DNA from: Glycocaulis sp050485565
GTDB taxonomy: Bacteria; Pseudomonadota; Alphaproteobacteria; Caulobacterales; Maricaulaceae
Length of the DNA: 64,000 bases
Direction of reading: 5' to 3'
Assembly (NCBI RefSeq): GCF_050485565.1
Contig: NZ_JBJHBQ010000006.1
Location: 152,294 to 216,293 of the forward strand
Part shown: positions 24,233-33,058 of the stretch, piece after piece
How positions within the stretch are numbered: the first letter of the stretch is position 1
Layout: each line of letters starts with the position of its first letter
Made by a program: the position numbers and the translations under genes
The notes under the pieces: model-generated
Database searches by the model: none
What the model saw: only the letters and a program-made list of their open reading frames with translations
What the model was told of the DNA's origin: nothing

Positions 24233-25680
24233 TAGTCCAGCGTAAAACCGGCCCGCAGCAAAGCCTCGCGAACCGGATCGATCCGCACGCCGGCACGCTG
24301 GTGCACGCCTGCAGGGTCGGCTTCCAGCGCGCCGCGCCTTTGTGCGGCGGCATCAGCGGCAATATCGGCATCGACACCGGTGAAGAACGCGATCCGGCGC
24401 ACCTCGTTTTCGGTGTCGGCGATCAGATCCTCATAGCGCACCGTCAGGAAGCGGCCCGGAAACAGGCCTTCCCAGTGCGCCACCAGCCGGTTGTGGGCTG
24501 CCAGTGCGCGGGCAATATCATCTGCGTGATAGGTCCAGTGCCGGGCGCGCTGATACCGCGTCTTCAGGATCGACCATGCCTGATCGAGCGGATCACGGCT
24601 TATGCGCACGAACCGCGCCGCAGGCAGGCAAAGTCCGATAGCCCCGCCAGCCAGTTCGCTCAACGATGTCGGATCAATCCAGCGGCGCACATCGCCGACA
24701 ATTTCCTGAGCGTATTCCAGATATGCCGCGCCCACCCCGGTCAGCACATTGCCCTCTCCGGGCGCAGACAGGGCCGCATGGAGGTGTTCGCGCGTCTGAT
24801 CGCCCAGCGGCGCAGCGCTCATCCAGAACAGCGAATTGGACCGCGGCAGCGCCGCCACATCGGACGGTGCGGAAAGCACCGAGGCCAGCCAGCTCGCCCC
24901 GCATGATGGCGGCGCGACGATGAAGACGGGCCGGCTGTCGATCAGCCCCGCCTCTTCATTGGCGCCCGTGAAACTGGAATCGTACACCTCCAGTATCCGC
25001 CTTACCCCCTCCTCATGCTGGTCCATGTCAAAGGGAGCCGAGGCACGGTAGAAGGCGGCCGCCTCCGCGACGCGGCGCGAGGCGATGTCGTACTCGCCAA
25101 TATCCTCGTAGGCTTTCGCCAGCGCATAGGACAAAATACCCCTGTCGCGCGCGCTGACATCCTCACCGACGGAAACGCGTGCCTGCTCAAGCTGGGCCAG
25201 ATCGTCTTCGCCCGGCACGAAGGTTTTGGCTTTCACCAGCCCCTCCCAGGCCAGCGCATCCATACCGTTGGCGGCAAGAGCCGTGCGGAACAGGGTCTGC
25301 GCTTCGCTTGTCAGGCCCAGATCCAGCAATATGCGTCCTACACGCCGGTTCAGCCCGGCGTCACGCGGGCTGGCCGCCAGCAAGGGCTGCAGGGTCTGCA
25401 AGGCTGAGCGATGGTCGCCGCCAAAGGCATAGGCGCTCGCCAGCCAGATATGGGACTGGACATCATCGGGCACCTGCTCGACCAGCTTGTGACAGGCACC
25501 AAGCAGGCTGGCGATATCGCCCGCCTCGTTCATGATACCGGCGACCTCGCTCCAGCGCGAACCCAGATCGGGACCGGCATTGACGAGCGCGCGCGCCTCG
25601 ACAGACATGGCGAGCAGATCCTCGCGCGAGACAGCATTATACAGGCCCGCTAGCGGGTCATCCTGTCGCGGCTGAAGCAT
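24232..25680 (-). CDS. TPR protein with C-terminal sulfotransferase domain
   Basis: This 482-residue protein has about 220 N-terminal residues of tetratricopeptide-like helices (for example LGACHKLVEQVPDDVQSHIW and VGRILLDLGLTSEAQTLFRTAL), then a PAPS-dependent sulfotransferase-like domain. The 3'-phosphate region RFVRISRDPLDQAWSILKTR is good. The 5'-phosphosulfate loop is unusual: APPSCGASWLASVL instead of the common PRSGTTLL type. The start MLQPRQDDPLAG is preferred; the longer frame has no domain content. Related TPR-sulfotransferases in alphaproteobacteria act on unknown acceptors. Its TAG stop is shared with the mobile repeat. Confidence 0.8.
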   Translation of the reverse strand: MLQPRQDDPLAGLYNAVSREDLLAMSVEARALVNAGPDLGSRWSEVAGIMNEAGDIASLLGACHKLVEQVPDDVQSHIWLASAYAFGGDHRSALQTLQPLLAASPRDAGLNRRVGRILLDLGLTSEAQTLFRTALAANGMDALAWEGLVKAKTFVPGEDDLAQLEQARVSVGEDVSARDRGILSYALAKAYEDIGEYDIASRRVAEAAAFYRASAPFDMDQHEEGVRRILEVYDSSFTGANEEAGLIDSRPVFIVAPPSCGASWLASVLSAPSDVAALPRSNSLFWMSAAPLGDQTREHLHAALSAPGEGNVLTGVGAAYLEYAQEIVGDVRRWIDPTSLSELAGGAIGLCLPAARFVRISRDPLDQAWSILKTRYQRARHWTYHADDIARALAAHNRLVAHWEGLFPGRFLTVRYEDLIADTENEVRRIAFFTGVDADIAADAAAQRRGALEADPAGVHQRAGVRIDPVREALLRAGFTLD

Positions 25681-25861
25681 GTCAGCTCCGTTCGGCTGGT
25701 GCCAGGCTGGCAATTGGCTGCCGCAAGCCCCCTGCTGCGGCTCTTGTGAAACTAGCCAAGCTTGACCGCGGAGGCCAGCCTGCGGCACTGCGTCACTTGC
25801 GCTTGTGGTGTTAAGTGTCTTTTGTGTCGCCCGAAAAGCCATGATCCAAGAAGGGTTATTC

Positions 25862-26770
25862 ATGTCCTCCCAGACCGCCCCCTCCCCGATTGCCGCCGCC
25901 ACGCTGGAAACCCGGCGCGAGGAAGCCCGCATCTGGTTTGAGGGCCTGCGCGACAGGATCTGCGCGGCGTTCGAAGCTCTGGAGGACGAAGCCCCTGCCG
26001 ATCTCTATCCGGGTGAGCCCGGCCGGTTCGAGCTGACGCCCTGGACGCGCGGCGACGGAGCCGAGGATCTGGGCGGCGGCGTCATGGGCATGATGCGCGG
26101 ACGCCTGTTTGAGAAGGTCGGGGTCCACTGCTCCACGGTCTATGGCAGTTTTTCGCCGGACTTCGCCAAGCATGTAAGGGGCGCAGCCGAAGACCCGCGC
26201 TTTTTCGCCACCGGCATCTCGCTGATCGCTCATATGCGCAATCCGCACGTGCCTGCCGTGCACATGAATACGCGCTTCATCACCACGACGGTGAGCTGGT
26301 TCGGCGGCGGCATGGACCTCAACCCCACGCAGGACTATCAGCGCAGCGAAGCGTTTGAGGATGCGAAGGATTTCCACGCCGCCGCAAAAGAGGCGTGCGA
26401 CACCCACGACCCGGCCTATTTCGCAAAGTTCAAAAAATGGTGCGACGAGTATTTCTGGCTGAAGCACCGCTCCGAGCCGCGCGGCGTCGGCGGGATTTTC
26501 TACGACCATCTCGACAGCGGGAACCACGATGCTGATTTCGCCTTCACCCGCGATGTCGGCGAGGCGTTTCTGGAGATTTATCCCGAAATCGTGGCCCGGC
26601 GCATGGATACGCCGTGGACCGAAGCTGATCGTGAAGAGCAGCTGATCCGGCGCGGGCGTTATGCCGAGTTCAACCTGCTCTACGACCGGGGAACGAAGTT
26701 TGGTCTGGAGACCGGCGGCAATGTGACCTCGATCCTGTCATCCATGCCGCCAGAGGCCAAATGGCCGTAG
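25862..26770 (+). CDS. hemF: Oxygen-dependent coproporphyrinogen III oxidase
   Basis: HemF decarboxylates coproporphyrinogen III to protoporphyrinogen IX with oxygen in haem synthesis. The 302-residue protein has family signatures GGGVMGMMRGRLFEKVGVHCS, VPAVHMNTRFI, WFGGGMDLNP, HRSEPRGVGGIFYDHLDSG and the C-terminal GRYAEFNLLYDRGTKFGLETGGN. The start MSSQTAPSP is preceded by AAGAAGGG at about seven bases. The spacer upstream (about 180 bases to the sulfotransferase start) shows no clear promoter boxes. Use of the aerobic enzyme fits an oxygen-respiring organism with a bc1 complex. Confidence 0.97.
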   Translation: MSSQTAPSPIAAATLETRREEARIWFEGLRDRICAAFEALEDEAPADLYPGEPGRFELTPWTRGDGAEDLGGGVMGMMRGRLFEKVGVHCSTVYGSFSPDFAKHVRGAAEDPRFFATGISLIAHMRNPHVPAVHMNTRFITTTVSWFGGGMDLNPTQDYQRSEAFEDAKDFHAAAKEACDTHDPAYFAKFKKWCDEYFWLKHRSEPRGVGGIFYDHLDSGNHDADFAFTRDVGEAFLEIYPEIVARRMDTPWTEADREEQLIRRGRYAEFNLLYDRGTKFGLETGGNVTSILSSMPPEAKWP

Positions 26771-26783
26771 AAAAGCTGCCAGC

Positions 26784-28271
26784 CTAGCCTAACAGGCCAC
26801 GCTGCGCGGCCATGATGCCAGCGTAGAAAGACAGCGCCATCGCGCCGCCAAGGATGAGAATGCGCACGGCCCACTGGCTGATACGGCGCATCATTTCGGC
26901 GCGCTGCGCCTCGCGTACCCTGAAATCCACAAAGCCGGCGAACCGCCCGCCACTGCTTTCGGTACGCAGGTCCGGCTTGTCAGCACCCGCCGCATAAACG
27001 CCAAGGCGCGCCATCAAGTCGACGACCATGCGCGCAACCACCTCATCCTCAACCAGCAGCTCGTACTTGGCACCGCGCGGCGCACCGACAATGCGCGCAT
27101 ATTCCTCCGCCTCGCTCTCCGACGGTCCCATCAGGACCAGACGCGCCAGAAACTCCGCCAGCGGTGCGCGCTCCAGCATGGCCTTGCGGTCGGCCGCCCC
27201 CGGCAGGGCGCGCGGCAGGTCATGGCCGGAGATCAGGTATTCGCTCAGCTTGCGCAGCCGCCACGCCGCTGCCTCGGGCGAGAGCTCGCGGGTATGGGTG
27301 ACGCTGTGGGAGGGGCCTGCCCCTTCTGCAATCCGCGCCCGGCCCTGCACAGGGCGCCGGCCAGACTTGTACTTGACGAACGGGCCCAGAATGGAGCCAC
27401 GAAACGCCTCGGCGCATATGTCGAAAGCGGCCCGCGCAACATCCACAGCCTTGCGGTAGCCAGCTTCCGTCAGCGCAGGGTCAGTGACCAGCAGGCGGTC
27501 GGCAGTGGCAAGTTTGGCCGCCGCCTTTTTCAGCTTCTCGCGAATTTCCTCGCGGCGGGCCTCGGCGCCCGGCGGCAAGGGCGCCAGCGCCGTGCTTTCC
27601 TCGCCCACCACATAGTTTTCGCCCAGGCGCGCATTGAGCTGGCGGCGCAAGGCTTCGTCCGTTTCCGACCACAGCGAATGCAGCACGGCATCGAAAGGAT
27701 TGTCCCGGTCGGCAGGCCAGGTCTCGCGGCGCCAGCGGCCCATGACCAGCATCCAGGGCGAGCGGCCATTGGCGAGGCGCGAGTTGAGATCACGCGCAAA
27801 TTCGGTCTTCACGCTATCGGCCAGCGCCGCATAGTGCGTCTCGACATAGTCCATCAGCAGCACGCACGACCACATGGCGAACCGGTCGGCACCGATCGGT
27901 TCCCCGTCGGGCGGCTGGATGGACTGGGACGCATCGGGCGTTGTTGGCGGCATCAGCCAGTCGAGGCTGGGCCGGCGGATCACACCGGCCAGCGGATTGG
28001 CGACCTGTTCATAGAGGTCTGCCAGCGCGAGACGCGGCCCGTCGGGCAATGTCCCCGCTCCCCGCCCGCCAAGGCTCTGGGTGACAGCCACCCGGACCTG
28101 ATGGCGCAGCACCAGTTCGCGCGTGACGTGTTCATTAGCCTTAACGCTGCTTATCTCGCCGCGGCGCTGATTCAGGAAGCGCTCCACCGCATCATAATCG
28201 TGCAGCTGGAGCTGATCGTCATAGAGACCCGAGCCGATGCGGTACTGGAAGCGCCGGGAGAACACGTCCAT
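26784..28271 (-). CDS. Unrecognised 495-aa protein with a C-terminal membrane anchor
   Basis: I do not recognise this protein. It is largely soluble and charged, with a helical region around residues 230-290 (EARREEIREKLKKAAAKLAT). A single hydrophobic segment close to the C-terminus (VRILILGGAMALSFYAGIMAA, about 470-490) suggests a tail-anchored inner-membrane protein facing the cytoplasm. There are no obvious catalytic motifs, Cys clusters or nucleotide-binding loops. Its ATG overlaps the cca stop (TGATG), so it is the last gene of the DUF1285-Nudix-DUF6111-cca operon. The uniform codon use and coupling argue that it is real and native. Confidence 0.8.
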   Translation of the reverse strand: MDVFSRRFQYRIGSGLYDDQLQLHDYDAVERFLNQRRGEISSVKANEHVTRELVLRHQVRVAVTQSLGGRGAGTLPDGPRLALADLYEQVANPLAGVIRRPSLDWLMPPTTPDASQSIQPPDGEPIGADRFAMWSCVLLMDYVETHYAALADSVKTEFARDLNSRLANGRSPWMLVMGRWRRETWPADRDNPFDAVLHSLWSETDEALRRQLNARLGENYVVGEESTALAPLPPGAEARREEIREKLKKAAAKLATADRLLVTDPALTEAGYRKAVDVARAAFDICAEAFRGSILGPFVKYKSGRRPVQGRARIAEGAGPSHSVTHTRELSPEAAAWRLRKLSEYLISGHDLPRALPGAADRKAMLERAPLAEFLARLVLMGPSESEAEEYARIVGAPRGAKYELLVEDEVVARMVVDLMARLGVYAAGADKPDLRTESSGGRFAGFVDFRVREAQRAEMMRRISQWAVRILILGGAMALSFYAGIMAAQRGLLG

Positions 28272-29515
28272 CAGACACCCCCCTCCTTGCGCGCTATGGC
28301 CAGCAGGTCTGCCCTGTTGAGCACGAAATCGGCTTCGACCCAGCGCGCTTCCAGCTGTTTCATCAGCCGGCCAAGCGCGGGGCCTGGTTTGAACCCGGCC
28401 GCAAGAAGATCGGCGGCTTTGAGCGGAAAGGCCGGGCGCTGCCAGCGGCTCACGGCATCGAGATCGCGTGAGAGCGCATCACGGCGGCCCTCACCGCGCG
28501 CAGCCGCCAGCATGAGCTGATCCTCCACCGCCTGGCGTCCCTGCTCATAGAGGGCGGCACGCAGCGCCATACGATCCATGCCAGGGTGCACGCCCACGCG
28601 CCGGGCGGCGGCGATGAGCCGCGTCCGTTCAGCGTTTGACACCTTCATGGTGTCGCAGAGCGCGTCTACCCTCATAGCGTCTCCCCCCGCCAGAAACGCC
28701 GCCACCCTCAGTAACGGATCGGCCGGACGGGATTCCTGCGTCTCAAGGGAGTGTATGCTTAAGAAAAGGTTGAAGTCGATAGAATCCGGTAACACTTCGT
28801 TAAGAACGTTGCCTTCCTGCATCGCTTCGAGAGCCGCGCGCGGGTCAGGCGCAGCCAGCAATTTCTTCAGCTCCATCCACACCCGTTCGGCAGACAGCTG
28901 GCGCATTCCGGCCCGCAAGGCGGTGCACGCCGCATGACCTTCCGCATCGAGAGGCGTGCGCGCATACCAGGCGTGGAAGCGGTAGAAGCGCAGTATGCGC
29001 AGATAGTCTTCCTCGATCCGCGCGGCTGGCTCGCCGATAAAGCGGATACGCCCCCCAAGCGCATCCTCAATCCCGCCAGCGGGATCGAAAAGCGTGCCGT
29101 CACGGCCGGCATAGATGGCGTTGAGGCGAAAATCGCGCCGGCTCGCATCCTCACTCCAGTCGGTCGAGAAAGCGACAACTGCGCGGCGGCCATCAGTGGC
29201 GACATCCTTGCGCAGGCTGGTGACCTCAAAGCCCCGCCCGCCGGACACCGCTGTAACCGTCCCATGCTCAAAGCCGGTAGGTACGGCGCGGATTGCGGCA
29301 GCCTCCAGCGCGGCCATGGTTTCGCCCGGCGTCAGCACTGTCGCGATATCGGTATCGCTCACCGGCGCGCCAATCAGCGCGTTGCGCACACACCCGCCAA
29401 CATAGCGCGCGCCGTCCGGAGCGGCCGCCAGCAGGGCATCCATGACCGCCAGCCCGGCCGGATCGGTCAGCCAAGGGTGATCCTCCGGCCTTAGCCGGTC
29501 AGCCATGCGCCCCAT
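28271..29515 (-). CDS. cca: CCA tRNA nucleotidyltransferase / poly(A) polymerase family
   Basis: This class II nucleotidyltransferase of 414 residues is expected to add or repair the CCA end of tRNAs. The head shows RYVGGCVRNALIG, the metal-binding pair in VSDTDIATVL, TGFEHGTVTAV and EDASRRDFRLNAIY, then RFIGEPAARIEEDYLRILRFYRFHA. These are the classical motifs A to E in order. An ATG three codons later is an alternative start. The gene overlaps the DUF6111 stop by about 17 bases, implying coupled translation. A poly(A) polymerase role cannot be excluded by sequence, but the alphaproteobacterial pattern favours CCA addition. Confidence 0.93.
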   Translation of the reverse strand: MGRMADRLRPEDHPWLTDPAGLAVMDALLAAAPDGARYVGGCVRNALIGAPVSDTDIATVLTPGETMAALEAAAIRAVPTGFEHGTVTAVSGGRGFEVTSLRKDVATDGRRAVVAFSTDWSEDASRRDFRLNAIYAGRDGTLFDPAGGIEDALGGRIRFIGEPAARIEEDYLRILRFYRFHAWYARTPLDAEGHAACTALRAGMRQLSAERVWMELKKLLAAPDPRAALEAMQEGNVLNEVLPDSIDFNLFLSIHSLETQESRPADPLLRVAAFLAGGDAMRVDALCDTMKVSNAERTRLIAAARRVGVHPGMDRMALRAALYEQGRQAVEDQLMLAAARGEGRRDALSRDLDAVSRWQRPAFPLKAADLLAAGFKPGPALGRLMKQLEARWVEADFVLNRADLLAIARKEGGV

Positions 29516-29864
29516 CCCCGGCTGGCTCCTGTTCCTCCTCCGGCGGCGCTTCGCGGCGCGGCTCTACCGGATCGATGCGTCCGGGCACCACCCTCCCGTC
29601 TTCCAGCGTCGGCGGACGGAACTGACCCGTCTGAGCGCCGCCGCCAAAGGCCGTCCCGATGGCAAGCGCGAGAATGCCGGTGATAGCGAGACCCGCGCCG
29701 ACCAGTGCCAGGACCTGCAAGGGCGCGGGCGGCAGGTCGCTGGCGGTCTCACCTTCATCGCCTGTAGCCGTCCCGGTGCCGCGCGCGGCCCTGATCCCGC
29801 GCCAGGTGTAGTACCCGGCAAACGGCAGAAGGAAGAGCACGGCAACGGTCAGAAGGAAGCGCAT
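29499..29864 (-). CDS. DUF6111-like small membrane protein
   Basis: This 121-residue protein has two hydrophobic segments (residues 1-22, MRFLLTVAVLFLLPFAGYY onward, and about 50-75, LQVLALVGAGLAITGILALA). A long Pro/Glu-rich polar tail ends EEQEPAGDGAHG. Its size, topology and position between the CoA pyrophosphatase gene and cca match what is annotated as DUF6111 in alphaproteobacteria. The function is unknown. The gene lies 15 bases after the Nudix stop and overlaps cca. Confidence 0.78.
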   Translation of the reverse strand: MRFLLTVAVLFLLPFAGYYTWRGIRAARGTGTATGDEGETASDLPPAPLQVLALVGAGLAITGILALAIGTAFGGGAQTGQFRPPTLEDGRVVPGRIDPVEPRREAPPEEEQEPAGDGAHG

Positions 29865-29879
29865 CTCAGGTAAAACCCT

Positions 29880-30512
29880 TTAGCGGAACGTATTGAACCG
29901 GTCGGCCAGCGCCTTCAGGAGCCCGGCCGTCGCCCCCCAGATATAGCGCCCTTCATGGGGCATGGCGTAGTATCGGCGCAGCTGTCCGGCGAACATGCGC
30001 TCTTCGAGCACATGGTTGGCGGGATTCATCAGAAAGTCGAACGGCGTTTCGAAGATTTCTGCAACCTCGCCCGGATCGGCGCGAAACCGTGCTTTAGGTT
30101 CGACCAGCCCCACAAAGGGGGTGATCTGGAACCCGGTTACGGTCTCATAAGGGTCAAACCGGCCAATCAGCCTTACCTTGGAGCGCGGCAGGCCGATTTC
30201 CTCTTCGGTCTCGCGCAAGGCCGCATCAGCCGCCTGCTCACCCATGTTCAGCCGCCCGCCCGGAAAGCTGATCTGGCCAGCATGAGACGACAGATGATCG
30301 GCACGCCGGGTCAGCACGACACTCAGCCCCGTCTCGCGCATGACCAGCGGGGCCAGCACGGCCGCCGGACGCAAGGCACGCCCTGTGGGCGACGGTGCCC
30401 CGTTCAGATCGCCGTCCCCGCGCGCAGGCACAGGCGGAGAGCCCTCAACCGGATCAAGCGCCCGGCTGAGACGCTCCACAAGGCTGTTCACGTGGTATGG
30501 ATCGTCCAGCAT
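29880..30512 (-). CDS. CoA pyrophosphatase-like Nudix hydrolase
   Basis: This 210-residue Nudix enzyme has the Nudix box GGRLNMGEQAADAALRETEEEIGL with the metal-binding REtxEExG core. Just before it is SHAGQISFPGG, the UPF0035-type extension typical of CoA pyrophosphatases (NudL). These enzymes cleave CoA or oxidised CoA to phosphopantetheine and adenosine 3',5'-bisphosphate. The ATG start overlaps the DUF1285 stop by one base, showing operon organisation with DUF1285 upstream and DUF6111 downstream. Confidence 0.92.
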   Translation of the reverse strand: MLDDPYHVNSLVERLSRALDPVEGSPPVPARGDGDLNGAPSPTGRALRPAAVLAPLVMRETGLSVVLTRRADHLSSHAGQISFPGGRLNMGEQAADAALRETEEEIGLPRSKVRLIGRFDPYETVTGFQITPFVGLVEPKARFRADPGEVAEIFETPFDFLMNPANHVLEERMFAGQLRRYYAMPHEGRYIWGATAGLLKALADRFNTFR

Positions 30513-31087
30513 CAGTCCCGGTCCAGCGGTACGAACACACCATCACTCCAGACGCCTGTGGCTTTGCGGCCATCGGGTGCCTGGCCCTCAACGGCCAGAT
30601 TGGCCATTTCGTAGAAGACCGGCCGCGTCAACAGGGCTTCCAGCCGCCCGCGCACATGCACATAGGGTTCCGGCTCGCCGTCTTCGCCAAAGGCAATGCG
30701 CAAGGGATGGTCCGGCCCGGCAATGATTGCCTCGTCATGGTCGGTGGTAAAGACCAGCTTCTGATCCCTGCCCTTGCCCAGCACATCCATACGCACGGCC
30801 AGAAAATGACCGGCCTCCACCGTGATGCGGATTTTCTCCGCCGGTGTAACGAGATAAGTCTCGCCATCCTCGTCCTTGCGCAGAATACGCGCAAACAGGC
30901 GCACCAGCGCCTCCCGGCCAATGCGCGTGCCTTCATGCCACCAGCTGCCATCGCGGCGGATGACCACATCCATCTCGCCGCAATATTCGGGATGCCAGCG
31001 GTCAACCGGCGGCAGACCCTTGCCAGCGTCACGTGCCGCCTTGAGCAGGGACTGCATTCCATCCGTATCCGAGCGCTGTGAACCCAT
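30512..31087 (-). CDS. DUF1285 domain-containing protein
   Basis: This 191-residue protein matches DUF1285, a conserved alphaproteobacterial and gammaproteobacterial family of unknown activity. Visible signatures are PPVDRWHPEYCGEMDVVIRR, GSWWHEGTRIGREALVRLFA, ILRKDEDGETYLVTPAEK and PVFYEMANLAV. The start MGSQRSDTDG is preferred over an ATG 11 codons upstream because GAGG lies five bases before it. It is the first gene of the operon that includes the CoA pyrophosphatase and cca, and is divergent from the MoxR cluster (73 bases between starts). Confidence 0.9.
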   Translation of the reverse strand: MGSQRSDTDGMQSLLKAARDAGKGLPPVDRWHPEYCGEMDVVIRRDGSWWHEGTRIGREALVRLFARILRKDEDGETYLVTPAEKIRITVEAGHFLAVRMDVLGKGRDQKLVFTTDHDEAIIAGPDHPLRIAFGEDGEPEPYVHVRGRLEALLTRPVFYEMANLAVEGQAPDGRKATGVWSDGVFVPLDRD

Positions 31088-31160
31088 GGACACCTCAAGC
31101 TTCAGCGGGGCATGCTGCACCGTCAGGGGCTACAGCAATACGAACCAAGGACATAGGCCG

Positions 31161-32159
<999 letters not shown>

Positions 32160-32170
32160 CGGGCGCGGGG

Positions 32171-33058
32171 ATGACCATCCGGCACACGAAAGCCCTGCGC
32201 CGGGCGGCCGAACAGGCCGCCGCGCCCTTCCCGGCCCTGCTGGCCGAGGCCGAACGTATTGCGGCCAGCGTGGCGCTGGGCACCCATGGCCGCCGCACGC
32301 CGGGCCATGGCGAGACTTTCTGGGAATATCGCCGCCACCGCACCGAAGATGGCGCGCAAGCCGTGGACTGGCGGCGCTCGGCACGCGGCCAGCATCTGTT
32401 TGTGCGTGAAACCGAATGGGAAGCGGCCAACGCGGTCTATCTGTGGCGCGATGGATCACCCGGCATGGCGCTGGGCTCGAAAAACCTGCCCCTGAAAAAA
32501 GACCGCGCTGCCGTCTGCCTGATGGCGCTGGCATCCTTGCTGAGCCGGGGTGGAGAGCGCATCGCGGCACTGGGCGAGACCGGACGCGCCCGCGCCGGAC
32601 GCACCGGGCTGGACATCACCGCACGCGCGCTGGCCGAAGGGCCGGGAGCGGCCAAGTCTGTGGAACAGGCCGACATTGTGCGCCATGCCCGCATCGTGCT
32701 TGCCGGCGACTTTCTGGACCCTCCCGAAACCTGGGGCGCACGCCTGGCCCGGCTGAATGCCAGCGGGGCGAGCGGGATATTGCTGCGCATCATCGACCCG
32801 GCAGAAGAGGATTTCCCCTTTGCCGGACGCACACGCTTCGCCGAGCCATCGGGGCATTCAGCGCCGCTTGTGCTGGGCCGCGCCGAAGATGCCCGCGAGA
32901 ATTACCGGCACGTCTGGGCCGAACACGGTGACGCGATTACCGCCATGGCCCGCAAGGCAGGCTGGACGCTTCTCACCCACCGGACCGACCGGCCCGCAGG
33001 CACAGCTGTTCTCGCCCTTCATCAAGCACTCGCGCCGCGTGCGATGGAGCGCACCTGA
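32171..33058 (+). CDS. DUF58 domain-containing protein
   Basis: This 295-residue protein has the DUF58 core. RRTPGHGETFWEYRRHRTEDGAQAVDWRRSAR (about 41-72) is the family's conserved stretch, followed by LFVRETEWEAANAVYLWRD. DUF58 proteins pair with MoxR ATPases and are VWA-like in fold. The stop TGA shares a base with the next ATG (TGATG), so translation is coupled to the BatA-DUF4159 gene. No signal peptide or membrane helix is evident. It is probably a cytoplasmic adaptor between the ATPase and the membrane subunits. Confidence 0.92.
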   Translation: MTIRHTKALRRAAEQAAAPFPALLAEAERIAASVALGTHGRRTPGHGETFWEYRRHRTEDGAQAVDWRRSARGQHLFVRETEWEAANAVYLWRDGSPGMALGSKNLPLKKDRAAVCLMALASLLSRGGERIAALGETGRARAGRTGLDITARALAEGPGAAKSVEQADIVRHARIVLAGDFLDPPETWGARLARLNASGASGILLRIIDPAEEDFPFAGRTRFAEPSGHSAPLVLGRAEDARENYRHVWAEHGDAITAMARKAGWTLLTHRTDRPAGTAVLALHQALAPRAMERT

